From Takakia lepidozioides (lineage: Eukaryota; Streptophyta; Takakiopsida; Takakiales; Takakiaceae), in assembly GCA_030704615.1 (NCBI GenBank), contig CM060734.1, positions 46,702,042-46,766,041 of the forward strand: DNA of 64,000 bases. The letters run 5' to 3'. Positions within the stretch are counted from its first letter, which is position 1, and each line of letters begins with the position of its first letter. Below are positions 57,848 to 64,000 of this stretch, in pieces. The notes beneath the pieces are model-generated. The model had not been told where the DNA came from and made no database searches. It worked only from the letters and a program-made list of their open reading frames with translations. Made by a program: the position numbers and the translations under genes.

Positions 57848-59883
57848 TTTGGCTTGTCAGGGTCAACCTTTTCATTTCCAACATTACCTTCGATGGTCAC
57901 AGTCAATGTTCATATAAACAAATAAGATGTGATTCTTCTCCATTCACCATATTTGTCGTGTCTCCCACTTTCAGCGAAGCTCCACTTGTGTGAATGACAC
58001 TGTCTAGCATATACATATGTCTCAACCTTTGGTGCAGTATCTTTGGGCTGCTTTCTCTAGGAGAAAGTTAAGTTCTACAGTTTAAGAGTCTCTGAAGATC
58101 ATACACTCAAAGTGTAATTTTGTCTCCCACCCGATTAGCTACAAAGTGGGAGCAAAGTGGGAGCTGTAGCACCGCATTTTTTTCATCAATGAACTTTGAA
58201 TCCTTATAGAGCCCACTCCACAGGGGGCCTTAAACTGTGGGCTACAGCTTCCCTCATACTGCAGGCTTACAAGAAATTTGTACTAGGGAAAATATGGAAA
58301 TGTCAACAGATGTTTTGTATGTTTTTCAAATGTGTCACAGTTCTGAAAATCTTTGCCTTAAGAAATGGCGAAAATAGAATTTTTTACTCAGAGATTTGAG
58401 TATCTGCAGATGCCTTCGAGGGCATCCAGGAAGTAATCGTTCTAGTGGAAAGCAATCTTCCAATGGCTGCAGTCTTTTGAAAGACGTTTCTGCAAATAAG
58501 TTTGAGAAGGTGAAGATGTGACTAGCACCATCACCACCACTACCAGGAGCTGCAGATACTAAACATCTGCACAATTTTCTTCTGGAATGTCCTTTGTGCT
58601 TTGCCGTATGGAGATTATGGTCATGCTTCGCAAAACAGAGCATTACAGAACTGAAGAAGTTTCATTCCTCAAGCTCTATACTTACAAACTGGAAGTAATT
58701 CGGCAAAGGTACCGACACGATCCTAGCACAGCTTCTTACATTCCATTTGTCAGCAGACCACCTGCCCAAAACATCAAAATACAATTCAATCACTGGAAAA
58801 CATTCACTCCTGTTCCTTGCTGAAGTTGCAATCTACAAACGTGGTGAGACCTCCGAAGCAAGAGTGCATTTTCTGGTCCAGAATAGGGCATGACAACAAA
58901 GTAGGTTTAGAATAGATTACCAACACGCTCAATGATATAGTATTCGTCTGGTAACTTGCCACTTGAAAAGAGCAAGCAGATTCAGAATATTCTAGCATTA
59001 TATGATTCACAGACTGCTGCACACTAACAGAGACCGCTGCAAGTAGAGACGAATTCAGGAAAGAGAAATCTTATAACGCAGGGCCACGAGGGCATGGGGC
59101 AGGTGCATAAACAATAATATGATCACAGTGTTGTTACAAACATTAGATATGAAGATCTGTCGTTGTGCAAACAGGGTTTTGGTCAAGAGAAACACAGTCT
59201 CTCGAGTACAATGTTACGGTTTAATTCGGAAAAATAGGAGATTGGACTGGCGTGCATGGGGGCGATTTTTCTGAAGTCCTGTGACTTACCAAGTGCCTGG
59301 TTCAAAAGCAGACTAACTGACACATCAAGTCTGTGCACACACAAAATGACACATGGTGTTCAAAAACATTCAGTTCTCAAAACTGCCATTTCCTTCAATA
59401 AGTGGATCATGACTGGCTCTTCAAATCCTTGAGAGAAGCCAGCAGTTTACCTCAAGAGCCCTAGTTGCACAGCCCTTCTAGTCTCCAATACCGTGAGTGG
59501 AAGGCCCACCCATTTCCAAATCGACCAAAATCCTCTCTCCAAAATGAAACAAAATTTCCTCGATGAGGTTTCTGGAAAAACCCCACCCCTCAAAAAGATC
59601 TACTCACGCCATACCCAACTGACCTGAGATAACTTTCAATGTTGCTGCAGATTGCCATCCCAGGACACCTACAAGCAGCTTCGTGGATTTCCCTCGTCAT
59701 TGAAGACCTACTCACCCTTTGGCAATAGGTCCATCTCTCTGAAGACTAACAGGATAAGAATTTGTAACCTCTGGAAGTAGGATGTACATCAACTGTAGAT
59801 TCTATCTCACTATATATTACACTATGTCCACTGCATACACCGAAAAACTAATGCCTCCAAGGGAAGTGCAGGATTTCCTGGCT
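57848..59883. other. Intergenic region between convergent genes
   Basis: It separates the 3' ends of the fibrillin (plus) and DUF506 (minus) genes and should contain both 3' UTRs. No further gene was recognised; short frames near 58.6 kb show no known motif. Confidence 0.5.
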
Positions 59884-61772
59884 TTACATCGCCAAAGCCA
59901 GTTTCTGCTGCTGTTCTTGCTCAGCTCTCAGCTGCCTATGCAGTGCACTTAGACCAGCCTCTCTCCTTAGACCAGCTTCCCTCAAAATTGTTCCCAACCC
60001 CGTCCCAGCACTTGATCTTTGAGATGTTCTTGGCTTGACTTCGGGGGGTTGCCAAGCATTATTATCCAGGGGCATCGCAACCTCTGGGACTACCTCACTC
60101 TTAAAGCTCCGCGACCGGTAGGCACCACTAACTACTCCCTCAACCTCCCCTTCCTCTACCTTTTGGCCAGAGCCCTTGCCCAGCCTTGCAGCCTCCATCC
60201 CATTCTTCATCTCTCTCATTACCTGCCTTGAATCTGCTTTCTGGTATTGCTCCTCCATCTCAGACGTGTATCTGGAGTCCCAACCTGTGCCTCTCACAGC
60301 GATTCTCGCAATGTCTCTGGCAGATGATTCATCACTTTGCTTGTGTTGGAACGCTTCATTCGTCGTACGCTTGTAGGAGGAGAACCACTTAGCTCGCAAG
60401 TACTCAGGTTTTCGCCATGGCGGTAAGTGCATACCTCTATTCTTCAAAGACAGCTTAACAGCCTCGGACATGACACTCACAATCTGCTGGAGTCGCTCAG
60501 GTTTCCCGACAAAAACAGTAGGCAACACTTGCACGACTGCGTTGTACTGATGGGTAGGGCGCGCAATCTCAAACTGGGCCCTGAAGTCTGTGTCAACTAT
60601 CACCCTCTCGCTTTTGTTGTTCAATGCATCCAAGATGATATCAATGTACTCGTAGTCACCTGAGAAAAACAGAGAACACCTCGATCAACTACTGCAGCAT
60701 ATGCATGTTCCATCAGAGAGTTCCGATCGGACACAGAGCTCCACTTTCCTACTCCCTCAAGGTCATTCACATGAAGACAACTGTTCCCAGCACCGACTCC
60801 CATTACCACTCTGAAACGAAACGTTTCTTGGATCAAAATGTGACCGAGATTGATCTACCCAGCAATGATCCTCCCCTGAAATTACAGCTTATAAGCGCAC
60901 AACCGATGCTCACCTCCTGGAAAGCCTCCTGCGTGATCCCATCTTGACTTGCAAATGGCGGCATTGTATCCTGCGGCTCGGAGATGCGTCATGACTGAAC
61001 GTCGTATGCAAGCGTTGAGGCCATCGTCCTTGCCGATGACAGTCACGTCCTTCACAGAATTAAGTGCCTGGGATACTTCTGCCCACAGGTTCTTCTCAAC
61101 GAAGCCAAAGCATGGAGTCAAGCCCTGTAACAAACCGACCACAATGTTAGAGGTCGTTTCAAGCGAGACGTTTGAAAAAGCAAAGAGCGAAATCTTCAGT
61201 CTACTGGGCAGAACCAAAACATCGGTTTTGTTGGCAATCACCCCACCGGTGAGTGAAGTCACCTGTAAGATCTCAGAAAACTCTCCTCCAAAGCTGGATT
61301 TTGAATCTTCCTCATCATTGCTGGAGCATCCTCCACCATTGCAAGTACTTGTTTCACAGTTGCAGCGGGCCCTGCCGCATCTCCCAAGGTCGGCCTCATC
61401 CTCCATGAATTCGTTCACCATGGCCGCCAAGCAGACAGAGTTCGGCTCATGCTCACTGCCGCTGCTACAGTAATTGGTATCAACTCTATCGGCATCTAAT
61501 CCACTGCCCCCTAGCCTTGCCTTGGATTTCTCTGCCAAAAGATCTTGCTTGGGCCTCACTGCTTGTGCACATGCCTGCAGCTGAGATGGCCGGAAAGCCG
61601 AGGGCGAGTTGAGAGAAAGCATGCGTGCAATTCGTAGCTGCGACAGGGCAGATGGTGGAACCCTCTCGTCCCACGCTTTCTCAGTTTTCGATGAATTCAT
61701 CGACTCGGAAGAACTGCCTCTACTTGCTTTGGACGCAGAGGTCAGGGGTCGAAGAGTCATAAGACCTGGCAT
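59884..61772 (-). CDS. DUF506 / PDDEXK-like plant protein, three exons
   Basis: Exons 61772-61263, 61124-60914 and 60659-59884 give 1497 bases, 498 residues, from an ATG at 61772. The variable N-terminus is Ser-rich. The family's own blocks follow: AAMVNEFMEDE with an acidic Cys-rich stretch (CNCETSTCNGGGCSSNDEE), GLTPCFGFVEKNLWAEVSQA, HLRAAGYNAAICKSRWD, GDYEYIDIIL, RVIVDTDFRAQFEIARP, VFVGKPERLQQIVSVMSEA, GMHLPPWRKPEYLRAKW. These define PF04720 (DUF506), a PD-(D/E)xK-fold family of plants. Biochemical activity is unknown; one Arabidopsis member is, to my knowledge, a repressor of root-hair growth. The first intron (138 bases, 61262-61125) has no stop and keeps frame, so retention would add 46 residues. 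A Gln/Glu-rich coiled tail ends the protein. Confidence 0.9.
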
Positions 61773-61937
61773 CTTGATGTCCTACACTGCGTTCAAACTA
61801 GCAATCGCTGAATCAAAATGTCAAACGAGAATTCTCGGTGGTCCGACTAACTTGACTTGGAATACGATCCTGCTTCAAAATTAAACATGCTCACATCACC
61901 TCCAGAGTCTGCAGTAACCTACCTTTTCTGCCCCTAC

Positions 61938-61948
61938 TATATATATAG
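61938..61948 (-). promoter_or_regulatory. Candidate TATA box of the DUF506 gene
   Basis: TATATATATA lies about 165 bases upstream of the ATG on the minus strand, in otherwise GC-mixed sequence, a reasonable distance for a plant core promoter plus a 5' leader of about 130 bases. Confidence 0.45.
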
Positions 61949-62839
61949 AATGCGCCACACCCCGAAAGCTTAAAAGTTACGCAATGGATGCTCTAGTAGG
62001 CTTACACATCACTTGTCTCTCTCTGACAATCAAAATTCGACATTTCCATATCACTGATCGCTGATAGAGCAAGGACAAACTGCAAGCACAGAGAATGCTG
62101 AGACGGCCTCAGAAACCCACATGGTAGGTCTACAACCGAGTTATGGATCCACTGGATCTCGAGAAGCACAGTCTCAGCAGACTCCTCTACACGGGTGCAC
62201 GCTCTCTCAAAGACCCATCAGAGGATATGCTGAGAAACACCTCCTCTCATAAGAACGCCAGCAACCGGCTTATGTATTGAGGAAGGTTGAGGAGGTGGAG
62301 TGCAGGGAGAGAGAGGTGCGGGGCGAGGAGTCAAGAGTTGCCACGCCATCGCCGACAGGGCGTTTCAACGGGTGCAGAGCCCGACCCGACCAGCCCGCTG
62401 TCAGGCCCGGCGTTTAAACGGGTACACATGGCACCGCTCAAGTTCCCAGCGGAAGAGCAAAACAGTCTTGGGTTAAGGAAAATCTCTTACAACTCCAACT
62501 CTTTCCCTTAAACAAATCTGACTGAGCAAATGCACCTCAAGACTCCAGTTGAAGTAAGCCTGGCACAGCAATCCAGGCACTTGGTGGAGCCCATGCCTCT
62601 TTTTGCATTGGATAGAGAGGCCCCTCTTTGCCATGAACCAAAGATGCTTGCTAGCATATACTTACTTACCCTCCTACTTAAGCTACCCAGTTGTTGAATG
62701 CTGGCCCACTGTGATCTCTTGGGATTTTTTGTGGGAGAAGATTTTGGAGGTAAGACTATGTGGAAGGTGAATCCCTTTGTGGGTTTTCCTTCTTCTGTGG
62801 GAAACTTGGGAGACCCTGGTGCCTTTTTCATGTACCTAC

Positions 62840-62945
62840 GGACCCATGAAGGTGATTATATTTGTGGCGTTTGATTTGTATGGTGATTGTGTCTGTGGGG
62901 TTTGATTTGGATGGTGAATCATGATTGTGTCTATGGGGTTTGATA
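62840..62945. repeat. ~36-bp tandem repeat (GGTGATTGTGTCTGTGGGGTTTGAT)
   Basis: Three units, each GTGATT followed by TGTGTCT(G/A)TGGGGTTTGAT or a variant (first unit ATATTTGTGGCGTTTGAT), start near 62850, 62882 and 62928 with small indels. Confidence 0.75.
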
Positions 62946-63388
62946 AGACGGCGACTTAGCGCACTTGTTGGTTGTGATATAAAATTTGTACATTTTTGGT
63001 TTTGATTAGAAGGTGATATCATGTACCTATGTGAAGTTTGGAGCGTCCTTAGTTTATGTGCTTCGTCCATAGTCCGGGCACTTTGGGTTGGCTCGTGGGA
63101 GATTGGAATAACAATTGAACAAGGTTGCCTAGTTGCAGGTGGCCTTGGACGCTATGGCGGCCGGAACCGTTTCTGGTGATTCCGATAATGTTGCTTGACC
63201 ATCGACCATACTAAGAAGCAGACCTAATAATTCGTATTTGGCAGCGACATTCTTAAGGAATTTTCCTGGGAAGCAGCCTTCCGTGAAAGTCAAGATCGGT
63301 GGCCCACTTTTATAAACTACTCACATTCTTGCCGTCTACAGTCTACACCCACCACATTCTGTAAATTGTTAAGGACTCTTGTTTGGGT

Positions 63389-63421
63389 AGACTGGTGAAG
63401 ACTGGTGAAGACTGGTGAAAG
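63389..63421. repeat. ACTGGTGAAG x3 short tandem repeat
   Basis: The decamer GACTGGTGAA is repeated three times in direct succession. Confidence 0.9.
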
Positions 63422-64000
63422 TCAAAAAGAATGAATCAATGTAAGCAAGCGTCCTCTTCACCCTCAATCAGTGCATAATACAAAGGGCAAAGCACATGCA
63501 AAGAAATTATAAAGAAATGGAGTCTGGGGTTGATGATAATAAAGACTGTAGTAACTCACATGGTCGTCACAGAGGGCACAAGCGTCACAGCCCAATTATA
63601 GATGTAAAGGCAAGAACTGAAACTTGGGCAAGAAGCCATTTCCCAGGGCTCACCAGCACACCACCCAATGCGGAAGTTAAGGCAAGAATTAAGATTAAAC
63701 CAAGAACCCACCTGCAGAACTTGGTCATCTTCACCTGATCTTCACCCTACAAGCAAGAACAGGTAATTACTCTAGAACCCACCTCACCATCTTCCTTGGT
63801 TCTTGGTCAAATGATGTCAGAGTGTAGTATATAATAATGAGAAACAGCATATCCCAGAAAGATGCCCCACATCTTATGGCACTGGCGGTAACTTACCACC
63901 GGTCTAAAACCACCCTGTCACTCAAAGCCACCCCAGGAGAATTTGGAATCTCCTGGGCAGCTACCTGTTTGAAGCTTGGGCTTGCCATGAAAGAAAAAAT

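Larger units (their letters stand above)
61949..64000. other. Upstream region of DUF506 and gene-free right end
   Basis: The first part should hold promoter elements of the DUF506 gene. GGCGTTTCAACGGGTGCA at about 62360 recurs as GGCGTTTAAACGGGTACA at about 62411. No gene is recognised to the window end; short frames have no known motif. Confidence 0.4.

Overview
The window is nuclear DNA of a plant-lineage eukaryote. Two spliced genes belong to plant families (a plastid fibrillin/PAP and a DUF506 protein). The mobile elements are plant types: CACTA/En-Spm with tnp2, and Ty3/gypsy. A PPR-derived repeat and a plant-type DLNG FCP1-like phosphatase are also present. A gypsy element carrying a DNA methyltransferase points to a streptophyte (charophyte) alga, where I recall such elements being reported; the species cannot be fixed from sequence alone. 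Most of the window is transposon-derived.

Layout. 1-3.4 kb: short tandem repeats and no gene. 3.46-8.36 kb (minus): decayed Ty3/gypsy element with gag, protease, a DNMT3/DRM-like C5 methyltransferase, an RNase H stub, integrase and a terminal PHD finger; the reverse transcriptase is missing. 9.0-11.3 kb: a CACAG minisatellite and a ~100-bp repeat array. 15.07-15.5 and 48.37-48.79 kb: two copies of one LTR-like block. 15,685-31,366: complete CACTA element 1 with matching TIRs and GAG target duplications. It carries head-to-head tnp2 and TnpA-like genes, a nine-unit PPR-derived array, an FCP1-like phosphatase domain and rearranged LINE pieces in a TnpA intron. 31.7-34.84 kb: gypsy pol remnant (minus). 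34,843-~46.45 kb: CACTA element 2, same head-to-head plan but without phosphatase or PPR array. 46.46-48.2 kb: gag-like broken ORFs (minus). 50.2-57.85 kb: seven-exon fibrillin gene whose fifth intron holds a cluster of LINE copies. 59.88-61.77 kb (minus): DUF506 gene. 62-64 kb: no gene recognised.

The most interesting object is the gypsy element that combines a DNA-methylation writer with a PHD chromatin reader on its integrase. Next are the CACTA element that captured host domains, and a LINE whose four readable 5'-truncated copies all begin directly after (TC)n tracts, apparently the tails of earlier copies. Order and strand suggest that the LTR blocks, the gag-like ORFs and the pol remnant are one old gypsy element split by both CACTA insertions.

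Limits: all domain calls come from motif recognition by eye. Exon borders were chosen from GT/AG sites and reading-frame continuity, without transcripts.
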